Source: Ariolimax columbianus
Taxonomy: Eukaryota > Mollusca > Gastropoda > Stylommatophora > Arionidae
Length of the DNA stretch: 64,000 nucleotides
Assembly (NCBI GenBank): GCA_036924085.1
Contig: JAVGWX010000013.1
Span: 48,078,675-48,142,674 of the forward strand
Direction of reading: 5' to 3'
A program made the position numbers and the translations under genes. A model generated the notes under the pieces. That model worked only from the letters and a program-made list of their open reading frames with translations, had not been told where the DNA came from and ran no database searches. The first letter of the stretch is position 1; each line of letters begins with the position of its first letter. This document shows, in pieces, positions 34,546-43,997 of this stretch.

Positions 34546-34589
34546 GTATATCCTTTAGCTTGTTCAATTCATTTCATCGCTGCCTTTTA

Positions 34590-34718
34590 TGTTTCTAGTC
34601 GTGTGTCAGGTACCCATTTACTGATCAACTGGAGCGTACCGATAGCAGGATTTCAGACCTCATACCTTTACTGTGAAAAACAAGAGCTCTCCCACTATGC
34701 CGATCGTGCGTTCTTCCT
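34590..34718 (-). mobile_element. S2 SINE, minus strand
   Basis: On the minus strand: GATCGGCATAGTGGGAGAGC (A-box region), GGTATGAGGTCTGAAATCC (B-box region), then CAGTTGATCAGTAAATGGGT and ACCTGACACACGAC. Matches the copy at 42.08-42.28 kb in order and spacing. Confidence 0.65.
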
Positions 34719-34723
34719 TACTT

Positions 34724-34765
34724 GGGAGTAATCTTGTGAATACAAATATTCACAAGATTACTCCC
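34724..34765. repeat. Perfect 19-bp inverted repeat with 4-base loop
   Basis: GGGAGTAATCTTGTGAATA, loop CAAA, then the exact reverse complement. It sits just beyond the 5' end of the S2 SINE. Confidence 0.95.
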
Positions 34766-35034
34766 ATTCTGAGCAAATTCCAGTCGCCCCAATAAACGTC
34801 TTGCAAAATGGACCAACGGAACTCGGGACCACAGAGTGCTCGTTGATGATAGCGCAAATATTACTCACTTACATCCAATTAAAGCGCAAGTCACATTATC
34901 AGACTTCAGCCGACCCGCAACATCTCTCTATCCTGACACAGTCTTCGTCATTGCTACAGTAAGTCAACAGTCCCATATCATACACTGTCTTCATGGATGA
35001 AGTGTTAGATTCTACAATCTAATAGGCATTAGAT

Positions 35035-35150
35035 ATTGTATGACGTGGAGTTCCAATCCACTTCTGCGCTGCATTTTCTTCTATAACCCAAAGTCAGGTA
35101 GTCATTTACCGGCGACTGGAACGTCTCAAAAGCAGAGGTAAAAAAATTGT
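35035..35150 (-). mobile_element. S2 SINE fragment, minus strand
   Basis: CAGTCGCCGGTAAATGACTA followed by CCTGACTTTGGG on the minus strand is the S2 core; GGATTGGAACTCC upstream is a decayed B box. Confidence 0.5.
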
Positions 35151-35274
35151 ACTTTTTTCGGTCAAATGTTTGTCTATATTCTACTGGCGGATGCACGGCC
35201 CTTTCCAACCGGGACCAAGTCATGAAGACGATATCAGAACGTATTAGCCAGTGCTTGGATGCCTGTATGTACCG

Positions 35275-35435
35275 AAATGCTTGTTGTTGTTCTTCTTCTT
35301 CGACGCTCCCAATCTCCTGCGACCAAGCCCTGAACATGGTGTAGTCCGGAGTACGGAATGCGTTGTGTCGCTAGTTTACAGCTTGACTGCAATATTTGCA
35401 CATTTCGGTCCGACACATGCGTCTTCGGCAGACCT
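35275..35435 (-). mobile_element. Family B repeat, minus strand, with (GAA)n tail
   Basis: TCTTCTTCTTCGACGCTCCC (tail on this strand), CTGCGACCAAGCCCTGAACA, GAATGCGTTGTGTCGCTAGT, TTTCGGTCCGACACATGCGT. The middle CTTCGCAAGTAGCAG segment is deleted. Confidence 0.75.
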
Positions 35436-36962
35436 ACGTTAGTGTTTCAGTGATGCAAGATGTTTATGTGTTGTTTAAAAGCCGGCAGAAGAGTGGTCCC
35501 TAAATGGTACGAGTGCGTATGAGTGTGTGGGGGAGTGATCCCTTGTGTGTCCCATGCACTTATACTGTGAGAAGTTATCGCTTAATACTCTGGTTCTCAG
35601 TAAAACAGGTAATTAACACAAAATTCGTGATCACTATTGTAGCGGGCGATGCAATCGTCGCGTTTTCCTGAGGCAGACGATTCTGCACTCAACACGAGAG
35701 ACAAAGAGCCTTCACAAACGATTCCAACCCCAAAGCTAGTGGTCTCTGTGAAATTTGGGGGAAACACTCGCTATTCTAGCGATCCCTTGACAGAAGAAAC
35801 GGGACGGCCTTAAGCTCTCGTCATTGGCCGTTGGTCCTGGGTGTCTCGCCGGCTGGTTTTACTTCCGGACTTGAGGGGAGCAGTGCAGGCGTGCGTGCGT
35901 GCGTGCTTGGTTCAGGGGCGAAAGTGTGTGCTGTGTTTGTGTGTGTGGGATTCGAACCAACCTGGACACCTGAGCGTTGGAGCAGTACTCCCGAGTGCGG
36001 CTAACTTCAACTGCAGTTTTTTTTACCTGACAGCGGTTAAATGCAGTAGTGCTGGAAGATAGCCTGGGAGAGGATATCTTTACATTTCTTGGATGTGACT
36101 AGTGCGTGCCTACAGTGTATCAGTGTGATAGATAATTAGCGTATCATGGCAAATGTATCACTCTCGACCCCCCCCCCCCGCCCCTCTTGTTATAGACACG
36201 CTTCTGTTCATCTAGATGTAAATGGGTACCGGCTTACTGTTTGGAAATAGACGGTAGCTAGAAAACTAACTATCCACCACCAACTAATAAAAAGCTCAGA
36301 TCTAATACACCCAAGTCTTAACACATCATCCCCGAAGGCAGTGTCAGATACAGTCCTACAATTAGCGTATATTGTTTCCCGCAGTGTGCTGACTTTTTCG
36401 GTGAATAAATATATATTTCGTTTGACGGAATACTCCTGGATGTAGTACTTACGTGTATTAACTTAGGGCCTGCAATGCGCAGTGGAAGGTAACTGACCAC
36501 GTCACCTTAAATCAAGCTGAGACACCGTACACTAAAGCAAGGAACGACAATTCTTGGTGGTCGCCATGATGCCTAACAATTTCGATGCGGCGCCAAAAAT
36601 GTCAGGGTCGTTGCCGCATTTAACCTCACAATGTCCCTTTCCGCGTTATATCCTTTTCATCCAGCACAATGCATGGATCTTACATTTTTTACCTAGCTCC
36701 TAAATCGTTAACAAAACAAAAATGCGTCACCGCCTGCATTATAGTCTCTACCACTTCATCCTCGTGAGCAGTATTGGCGGTGTGGCTATATTTAAAAAAA
36801 CTGAGATTTACGCTAGTGATTTGTAACGATAATGATCATGTGATAAAAGTGATCTCAATTGTGATCTTGTGTACTTTACGAGGTGTCATCAGTGAGCTGA
36901 TATCCGATGTGAATAAATACACGTTAGGGTTCCTTAGTTACTGCAACGTGTTTATGTATCTA
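35436..36962. other. Mostly unassigned spacer
   Basis: Possible tRNA-like B box on the minus strand at ~35945-35960 (TTGGTTCGAATCCCAC). (GTGC)n-like run at ~35890-35910, C-run at 36168-36179, and S2-core-like GTAAATGGGTACCGGCTTAC at 36219-36238. No gene. Confidence 0.4.
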
Positions 36963-36963
36963 G

Positions 36964-37052
<89 letters not shown>

Positions 37053-37116
37053 TCTATCTATCTATCTATCTAACTATCTATATATCTATCTATCTATCTA
37101 TCTATCTATATATCTA

Positions 37117-37162
<46 letters not shown>

Positions 37163-37553
37163 CGCCCGCATATCCGTCCGTCCGTCCGTCCGTCCGTCTG
37201 TCTGTCTGTCCTGTCTGTCTGTCAATCTGTCCGCCCGCCCGCCTGTCCGTCCGTCCGCCCGCCTATCCGTCCATCCGTCTGTCTGTCTGTCCGTCCGTCC
37301 GTCCGTCCGTCTGTCTGTCCGTCCGTCCGTCCGTCTGTCCGTCCGTCAGACGTCTGTCTGTCTGTTTGTCCGTCCGTCCGTCCGTCCGTCTTTCTATCTC
37401 TGTCTGTTTGTCCGTTCGTCCGTCTTTCTGTCTCTGTCTGTTTGTCCGTCCGTCCGTCTTTCTGTCTCTGTCTGTTTGTCCGTCCGTCCGTCTTTCTGTC
37501 TCTGTCTGTCTGTCTGTCCGTTTGTCTGTCTGTCTATCGTCTCCTACCATATC

Positions 37554-37625
<72 letters not shown>

Positions 37626-37655
37626 TTATCCATCTATCTATCTATCCATCCAATC
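36963..37655 (+). repeat. Compound microsatellite: (AT)n-(TCTA)n-(TCTG/CCGT)n-(AT)n-(TCTA)n
   Basis: (AT)n 36966-37049, (TCTA)n to ~37117, (TCTG)n to ~37158, mixed CCGT/TCTG to ~37535, (AT)n 37553-37622, then a short (TCTA)n. ORFs (PSVRLSV, YIYIYI) are artefacts. A short family A head (GTTAGTCAGGGTCAGG) follows at 37660. Confidence 0.97.
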
Positions 37656-37776
37656 AGACATGTTAGTCAGGGTCAGGCTAAATATTCTGACCAAGACCCT
37701 TACCTCGGCTTCCACGTAGCCTTTTCTAGTGACTTTGTCGTTTTCCAGCTTTCATTAAACAGTTTCTTGCAGTTTA

Positions 37777-37920
37777 CAGAGAGGATATATTGCAATTTCA
37801 ATGTTTGTTTTATAGTTCTACAGAGCCGCTATATTGTGATTTCAACTTTTCTCACAATTCTACAGAGCAAATATATTCCCATTTCAAATTTTCTCACAAT
37901 TTTACAGAGCCGAAATTTAA
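37777..37920 (+). repeat. ~43-bp tandem repeat, ~3.3 copies
   Basis: CTCACAATTCTACAGAGC followed by AAATATATTCCCATTTCAA, repeated. Its reverse complement recurs at 39455-39585. Confidence 0.75.
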
Positions 37921-38164
37921 ACAGTAACCATACGTATATTTTAACGTACCGAAGTTACAATTTTTCATGAATTTATGTCTTCTATGCAGGAGTTTTAAAT
38001 TACAATGCTTAATGTGCCTAGAAGATACATATTATGGAGTGAATGAGTGAACTGTTGGACAGTATAGTCTGTTGACTTTTTTAACTGCAACGTTTGAAAC
38101 ATAAAACGACGTATACATCTCTACAGCTATGTCTATCTTGGAACATGGAGAAAAAGACTTACAT

Positions 38165-38685
38165 GCAAAATATACTGATCAGACATGTTAGTCAGGGTTA
38201 GGCAAAACATCTGTTTCTGTTTCTAAGAATCGATGTCACTGCACTCCGGGCATACCCATAGGTGCTCAGTCTCTCTCATCAAATGGCGTAGGGTATGGAT
38301 GCTGATGGTCCCTGTAGCTCGCTGGTTGTACACTCTCTTGCGCCGTCCTCTCATGAGCGCCACTCAGCTCCAACCTCGTTTAATGTCGAAAATTTGCAGT
38401 CTGTGGATTGCAGCTTCATCTATTGCGGTGTCCTCATCCAGCAGGCGGTCATTGATTGATTTCAAACAGGCAAAACATACTGACCAAGACCTCTACCTCG
38501 GCTTCCTAGTAGCCCTCCCTGAAAACTGGCAGTTTCATGGCAGCCTGGTTAACGAGGTGAGGGATCAACGTGATCCCCGTAGTAGTGAGTGACACGCAGA
38601 TGAAACCATGCATAGCATAACCACACGGATGACCCCGGTCCACCTTCATCAGCACGCTCTGGGTGTGAGGGAAGCTACTGCAACA
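38165..38685 (+). mobile_element. Family A repeat, plus strand, interrupted and 3'-truncated
   Basis: Head at 38170-38210 (CATGTTAGTCAGGGTTAGGC), body at 38468-38685 (GACCAAGACCTCTACCTCGG to AAGCTACTGCAACAATG). Interrupted by a 257-bp foreign segment. The tail half is missing. Confidence 0.75.
38211..38467 (-). pseudogene. Unidentified coding relic inserted in family A
   Basis: The minus frame reads KSINDRLLDEDTAIDEAAIH, RLQIFDIKRGW, stop, VALMRGRRKRVYNQRATGTI, SIHTLRHLMRETEHLWVCPE, CSDIDS and a stop, then AAACAGAAACAG. About 80 codons with one internal stop, a CxxC pair near the C-terminus and a short A-rich 3' end. AGGCAAAACAT occurs directly at both edges (38200-38210 and 38468-38478). 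It could be the 3' end of a LINE or a retroposed gene; family not recognised. Confidence 0.5.
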
Positions 38686-38787
38686 ATGTTGGACCATTTT
38701 CTTTAGCTGCTAAGATTAGATTAATATAATTTGTCACTTTCGTTTAATTTTGACCGTTGTGAGTTTGTTTTTGTTTTTCTGGTTTTG

Positions 38788-38820
38788 TCTTTTTTTTTTT
38801 TTGGGGGGGGGGGGGGGGGA
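38788..38820 (+). repeat. T-run followed by G-run
   Basis: About 14 T then about 17 G. Length likely unreliable. Confidence 0.8.
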
Positions 38821-38889
38821 TACTATTTCTTCTATCTTAACCAACTTGCCCATAACTTAGAGAGCTGACATTTTGCACACATCCTCTAC

Positions 38890-39290
38890 TAGTACGAACA
38901 GTTAGTCTCATCATCATGTCCTTTGTAGAACGTCGCTCCCATCACAGTCTGTCTGAAAGAAACTCGTTCTCTTGCCAAAACTCCAGCCTCCGCCACAGTC
39001 ATACCCAGGCATTCCTGGATATCTTGGTGCCATCGTCTTCTTGGTCTACCCCTTCCTTTTTTGCCTGGCACCATACCTTCCATCACCGTTCTCTCAAGAC
39101 CGTCGTTGTGTCTCTTGATGTGACCAAAGTATTTGCATTTTCTAGCCAAAATGGAATTGATAAACCAGTTCTCCTCTATGCTCAACTCTTGCCGAATGTC
39201 TACATTTGTCTTTTTCTCTGTCCTGGGTATTCTGAGGATCTTTCTGTAACATTTTGACTCGAAGGATTCGATTGTTTGTCAAGTTTTTTT
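38890..39290 (-). pseudogene. LINE type I RT C-terminal region, best-preserved frame
   Basis: The minus frame is open for ~125 codons: IESFESKCYRKILRIPRTEK, KTNVDIRQELSIEENWFINS, ARKCKYFGHIKRHNDGLERT, VMEGMVPGKKGRGRPRRRW, HQDIQECLGMTVAEAGVLA, and end MGATFYKGHDDE. Block order: thumb end, R.YFGHI.RH, GRGRPRRRW, tail. 5'-truncated (no RT catalytic motif). The lack of stops suggests a fairly recent insertion. Confidence 0.88.
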
Positions 39291-39454
39291 TGATAAACTT
39301 AATCTCACTAATCTAATTAGTTAATCTAATTTTGACATTTCTTGGAATAACCTGTCCTCACACGTACTTTTCAAACTCAAAATGCAGAGTTATGTGGATA
39401 CGTAAGACGCGTTTATTGGGTTCGAGAATTACGGATCACCCGAAGCTCACCCGA

Positions 39455-39585
39455 GATGGCAAAATATCAGCTTTGTAAAATTGTAAGAAAACTTGAAATC
39501 ACAAAAATATCAGCTTTGTAGAATTGTAAGATAACTTGAAATCACAATATATCGGCTTTGTAGAATAATAAAACATCTTTGAAGA
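39455..39585 (-). repeat. ~43-bp tandem repeat, inverted partner of 37777-37920
   Basis: AAAATATCAGCTTTGTAGAA, TTGTAAGATAACTTGAAATC; the reverse complement matches 37.8-37.9 kb. Confidence 0.7.
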
Positions 39586-39894
39586 TGACGCAGGTAGTCC
39601 CAAAAAACAAATACACAAGTTCGAGTATAAATAAAAGCTTCTAACAAAGAACCTATGTTTTTATATTTACTTGTTTCCGATAATAGACGTCTTTTATAGC
39701 TCGTTATTGATCTGAGTTGTGAATGATTTCCGGGTCGATATTATCGATGGTTAAAAGTTTCTTTGTATTCAACTCTATCGTTTTCATTGTTTCACGTTCC
39801 GGTTATTAGCCCTAACCCTCCCTGGTCATGAATGTGTTTATCATGTTGTCTGTGCTGTGTACCCTTAAGGTTCGTGTGAAACATAGGACGGCTC
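39586..39894. other. Unassigned spacer
   Basis: Nothing recognised. Confidence 0.35.
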
Positions 39895-40626
39895 CTTACA
39901 AAAACCGTAACTTAACTTAACATCGTTATACTGGTATAGAAGACTCTGCTGAGTCTGTATACAACAAGTTTCTTTTACATTTCCTTGCTCTTAAAGCTCT
40001 GAGCCTCCAATCTCTTTTTAAATGCGTTACTTGTTCTCGCCTTCACTACTTCCTGTGGCATTGCATTCCCCACATTCACCACTCTCTGCCGAAAAAACAT
40101 ATTTCCAAATATCTAATCTGGACCTTTCTGTAGTTAATTTGTAGTTATGCCCTCTTGTTCTTGTAAGTGGTATTTTGTTACAGTGTAATTTATCCTTTCT
40201 TTTCATTCATTATCTTATAAACCTGTATTAAGTCACCTCGAATTCTTCTCTTTTCTAGACGCTGTTGGCCGGATAACTGTAATTTTGGAATCCCACTATC
40301 AGCTTTGACGCTCTTATTTGTATTCTTTCCAGCATGTTAATAGTCCCTCTATGATAATGACTCCAAGCCTGTACACACTACTCTAATCTAGGTCTAACTA
40401 ATACCTTATACAGTTTGACTATAATTTTCTTGATCCTATGTTTCACATTGCTTTTTATCATATCCAGCATTGCATTTGCGTTTTTCACTGCTACCTGAAC
40501 TTGCTCACTCACCTTAACTGTATGATTTACTATAACCCCAATGTCCCTTTCTTTTTCTATCTTTCTAATATTGTTCTCGCTCATTCTGTAATTATGGTCC
40601 AAATTGGATCTACCCATGTGAAGGAC
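39895..40626 (-). pseudogene. LINE type II (CR1/L2-like) RT C-terminus
   Basis: The minus frame 40617-40378 reads MGRSNLDHNYRMSENNIRKI, EKERDIGVIVNHTVKVSEQV, VKLYKVLVRPRLE, then shifted pieces through ~40060. The 3' non-coding end AGAGTCTTCTATACCAGTAT matches the 12.4 and 17.0 kb copies. The junction at 40626 is a sharp 5' truncation. Confidence 0.85.
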
Positions 40627-40649
40627 TTAAATTCTTTATTCAGGTCCCC

Positions 40650-40745
40650 TCTCGTTTATCAATCGTCTTGTTTTCAAATATATTTATTCATCTGAATTCA
40701 CTACTTCTGGCAAATGTTCACTACTTCTGCCAAATGTTCACTACT
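40650..40745 (+). repeat. Dispersed repeat shared with 61.55-61.64 kb
   Basis: TCTTGTTTTCAAATATATTT and CACTACTTCTGGCAAATGTT recur at 61570-61640 as TTCTTGTTTTCAAATATATT and CTACTTTTGGCAAATGTT. Class unknown. Confidence 0.6.
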
Positions 40746-40819
40746 TATTTTGCTAACAATAGACCTTACTTACGTTATTTATGCTGCTTTAAATGATGAC
40801 ATACTTTCTGAACGTTACC

Positions 40820-41015
40820 AGTGTTTTTGTAATCCCTTTGATCTAAAAATAACTATGCTCGTTCAATCTGTTCTTTAAATGTATTAAATTACCCTGCAGC
40901 CACTATTTCCTGTAGAAATGCATTCAGGCATTCATGACTTTCAGACTTAATAGGTGTTTTTTAAATATATAATCTGGACTTTTTCCTTTAATTTGAAACT
41001 GTGACCTCTTGTTAT
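40820..41015 (-). pseudogene. Diverged CR1/L2-like LINE 3' fragment
   Basis: On the minus strand: AGGTCACAGTTTCAAATTAA, AAGTCCAGATTATATATTTA, then AATGCATTTCTACAGGAAAT, equivalent to the KGP-dense ..NALPQEV.. segment of type II copies. More diverged than the neighbour at 39.9-40.6 kb. Confidence 0.5.
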
Positions 41016-41024
41016 TGTTGTTTA

Positions 41025-41245
41025 ATGCACTGAATGAGTAAGTTTACTCTTGTGTAGGTCCTGAAAATGGTAGTGAGTGGTGACTTGTAGTAGCTGTTCT
41101 GACATCACGGACGACCTCCAGTTGGTTATGCTTTGCTTGGCTTTATCTGCTTAACAATCGCTACAACGGGGATCACGTCGATCCACATCTCGTCAGCCAG
41201 ACTGTTTCGAAAACAGCCTGTTTCAGAAGAACGCTACATGGAAGT
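41025..41245 (-). mobile_element. Family A repeat, minus strand, diverged
   Basis: TTGTTGTTTAATGCACTGAA (tail), GAGTAAGTTTACTCTTGTGT, ACGGGGATCACGTCGATCC, GTCAGCCAGACTGTTTCG. Head-to-head with the copy at 41290. Confidence 0.7.
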
Positions 41246-41289
41246 GAGATGGAAGTTTAGATCAGTACTGACGTCTGGTAGGGCAGAAT

Positions 41290-41640
41290 GTACTGATCCG
41301 ACATGTTAGTCGGGGTCAGGCAAAATATACCGATCAAACATATTAGTCAGAGCAAAATATACTGGTCAAGAACCTCACCTCGGCTTCCTCGTAGACCTCC
41401 CTGGAATCGGGATGTTTTTATGGAAGTCTGGCTAACAAGGTGAGGGATCGACGTGATCCCCGTAGTAGTGAGCGACACGCAGATGAAGCCAAGCATTGCA
41501 TAGCCGCCTGGAGGACCCCACCCACCTTCATCAGCACGCTCGGGATGTGAGGAAAGTTATTGCAACCCGTCACTTAACCTTCTTTTCAGGAGTTACAAAA
41601 GTACGCATTGTGGCCATTCGCAAACAACAACAAAAAACAA
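41290..41640 (+). mobile_element. Family A repeat, plus strand, two head units
   Basis: Two head units (CGACATGTTAGTCGGGGTCA and AACATATTAGTCAGAGCAAA), then CACCTCGGCTTCCTCGTAG, CGACGTGATCCCCGTAGTAG, CTCGGGATGTGAGGAAAGTT and a CAACAACAAAAAACAAAA tail. Confidence 0.82.
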
Positions 41641-41744
41641 AAGATCAGCATGCTGTGCCTGACCGGAGTGGTTTCTCAGTTCCTCTTACAAAAGAGTCAA
41701 CTTACTCAGTATTGGCATTCAAATATTTTGTAATTGCTATCGGG

Positions 41745-41962
41745 CTCAGATATAACTAATTTGGGCTCTGATATAACTAATTTGAGCTCTGATATAACTA
41801 ATTTGGGCTCTGATATAACTAATTTGGGCTCTGATATAACTAATTTGGGCTCTGATGTAACTAATTTGGGCTCTGATATAACTAATTTGGGCTCTGATAT
41901 AACTAATTTGGGCTCTGATATAACTAATTTGGGCTCTGATATAACTAATTTGGACTCTGTGA
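41745..41962 (+). repeat. 21-bp tandem repeat, ~10 copies
   Basis: GATATAACTAATTTGGGCTC plus T, one unit with GATGTAACTA and one with TTGAGCTC. The 7-residue ORFs on both strands are artefacts of a period divisible by 3. Confidence 0.95.
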
Positions 41963-42079
41963 TTGAAACGAGTGCCTTCATGTAAGGGAGGCAGCAACGC
42001 TAACAATAGCTCGTTCTTGTATTTTATCAAACCAAACAGAAAAATGTTTTTTCAGCAGTTTTTTAGATTAATATAATCT

Positions 42080-42275
42080 TGTTCGTGCGATTAGCTTTGT
42101 TGTAGAGCACTCGCTCTCGCTTTTCACTGCAAAGGTTCAGGTTATGAATCCCGCTATCGTTACTATGCAGTCCATCCAACTGTAAACTGCGTACCTGGAC
42201 TACGACTAGGGAAGTTAGAAGCAGCGAGGAGAGAAACTGGCCACCCAACCTCATACACGGTGTGGCTCAGTACAG
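42080..42275 (+). mobile_element. S2 SINE, plus strand
   Basis: GATTAGCTTTGTTGTAGAGC (A-box region), GGTTCAGGTTATGAATCCCG (B-box region), CAACTGTAAACTGCGTACCT, GAGAGAAACTGGCCACCCAA, CCTCATACACGGTGTGGCTC. Directly followed by the 70-bp satellite. Confidence 0.7.
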
Positions 42276-42279
42276 AATA

Positions 42280-42612
42280 CTAAAGTCTCTAAGAACTTCA
42301 TTCGTGACAGTAGTGTAACTTATGGGACATACCTTGACTTAGTATACTGAAGTCTCTAAGAACTTCATTCCCTGACAGTAGTGTAACTACTATGGGACAA
42401 AACATGACTTAGTATACTAAAGTCTCTAACAACTTCATTCCCTGACAGTAGTGTAACTATTATGGGACAAACCTTGAATAGTATACTGACGTCTCTAACA
42501 ACTTCATTCCGTGACAGTAGTGTAACTATTATGGGACAAACCTTGACTTAGTATACTAAAGTCTCTAACAACTTCATTCCCTGACAGTAGTGTAACTACA
42601 GAGGGACAAACC
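42280..42612 (+). repeat. ~60-70-bp satellite, ~5 copies, at the 3' end of an S2 SINE
   Basis: TAGTATACTAAAGTCTCTAA, CAACTTCATTCCCTGACAGT, AGTGTAACTACTATGGGACA, AACCTTGACT. Same unit as 33838-34545, in the same orientation relative to the adjacent SINE. Confidence 0.92.
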
Positions 42613-43079
42613 TTCACTTTATCTTGTCCAGAGACTTATTGTTAGTCCCCCCCCCCCCCCCCCCCCCCATCCTCACCACCCGATAAATTCACCTTCTTAT
42701 CTATAGTATTGCAAGTTTTGTTGTTATTTGAAACTCATTGTGTTCAATTGGGTAGAATCGTGTCTTAATTGTGTACTGGTATACATCATGAGACGCACTT
42801 GGGAAGGTAGACCGTTTTTGTCATCGCTGTAGTGGAATCCAAGGATCCTGAACAAGCTCACTAAAAGAGAGATAACTGGGTCTATCATCATCCAGTTGAC
42901 CACGGTGCCTTACTCTGGCTGTTTACAGGAGGGCAAAATAGACATAGGGTGCTGGTGCACGTCTTGTTCAGATTGTCGCCCCTAAACCAATATTATTATT
43001 ATCTCCCTTGCCAAGTGTTAGAGATTTCCGCGAACTAGATCCTAACCAATTCCGTTGTGGGAAGGAGACTAACTATCGG
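42613..43079. other. Unassigned spacer with C-run
   Basis: C-run at 42647-42668. Otherwise nothing recognised. Confidence 0.5.
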
Positions 43080-43440
43080 TTAGGTGAAACATACTGATCA
43101 GGCTATGTTAGTCAGGGTCAGGTGAAACATGCTGATCAGGCTATGTTAGTCAGGGTCAGGTGAAACATACTGATCAGGCTATGTTAGTCAAGGTCAGGTG
43201 AAACATACTGATCAGGCTATGTTAGTCAGGGTCAGGTGAAACATACTGATCAGGCTATGTTAGTCAGGGTCAGGTGAAACATACTGATCAGGCTATGTTA
43301 GTCAGGGTTAGGTGAAACATACTGATCAGGCTATGTTAATCAGGGTCAGGTGAAACATACTGATCAGACTATGTTAGTCAGGGTCAGGTGAAACATACTG
43401 ATCAGGCTATGCAAGTCAATGTCAGGTGAAACATAATAAT
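43080..43440 (+). repeat. 38-bp tandem repeat, ~9 copies, from the family A head
   Basis: GGTGAAACATACTGATCAGG, CTATGTTAGTCAGGGTCA. Very homogeneous, ends at a C-run (43446-43467). Confidence 0.95.
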
Positions 43441-43997
43441 CAAGACCCCCCCCCCCCCCCCCCCCCCACTGTCAAGCAGTTCTCTCCGGAAACAGTGTTG
43501 TGGTATGGTAGTCTAGACAGCGAGGTGGGTGTCAACACTCTAACCCCATACGTGAGCTTGCCAAGTAGCGTCACAAATCCATTTCAACCAGGAGGATTAA
43601 GATTTATCTTCTCACGTTCCCCTCGGGATGTGAAGAGAGCCACTGTAACCCACCACCAAAGAAAGACGACAAGAGTACCTAACTCAGTACGGGTGGCGTT
43701 ATCACCGACAAGAACAATAAACAGTATCGTTCCTCTGTGTAGTGTCCTCCCTAACTTAGAATCAAGTTCTGTTTTTGCATCTGAGTGGACTGGAGTGTTC
43801 CCCATGTAGTTCCCTATCCACCCGAATGAGGCGTAAATAAAAAGGCTACTGCACCCTCCGTTCATCCTTTAAACGGCAACTAAAGAGAGTTGTGCATCGG
43901 TCTAGCAAAATATACGCATGCATGAAATAACTACATAAATCAGAATAGCAAAAACACACTAAGCGCTTTGTCGTAGGCTTCATAGAGAAAGCCATAT
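43441..43997. other. C-run, then spacer with small family A-like pieces
   Basis: CCTCGGGATGTGAAGAGAGC at 43620 and GGCTACTGCACCCTCCGTTC at 43845 resemble the 3' half of family A. No gene. Confidence 0.4.

Noticed and set aside
35841..36062. 73-codon plus-strand ORF as a small secreted protein
   Set aside because: It spans GTGC and GT simple repeats and a tRNA-like B box; no convincing signal or family.
37048..37970. Long PSVRLSV/YIYIY open frames
   Set aside because: Tetranucleotide and AT microsatellite translated; no coding content.
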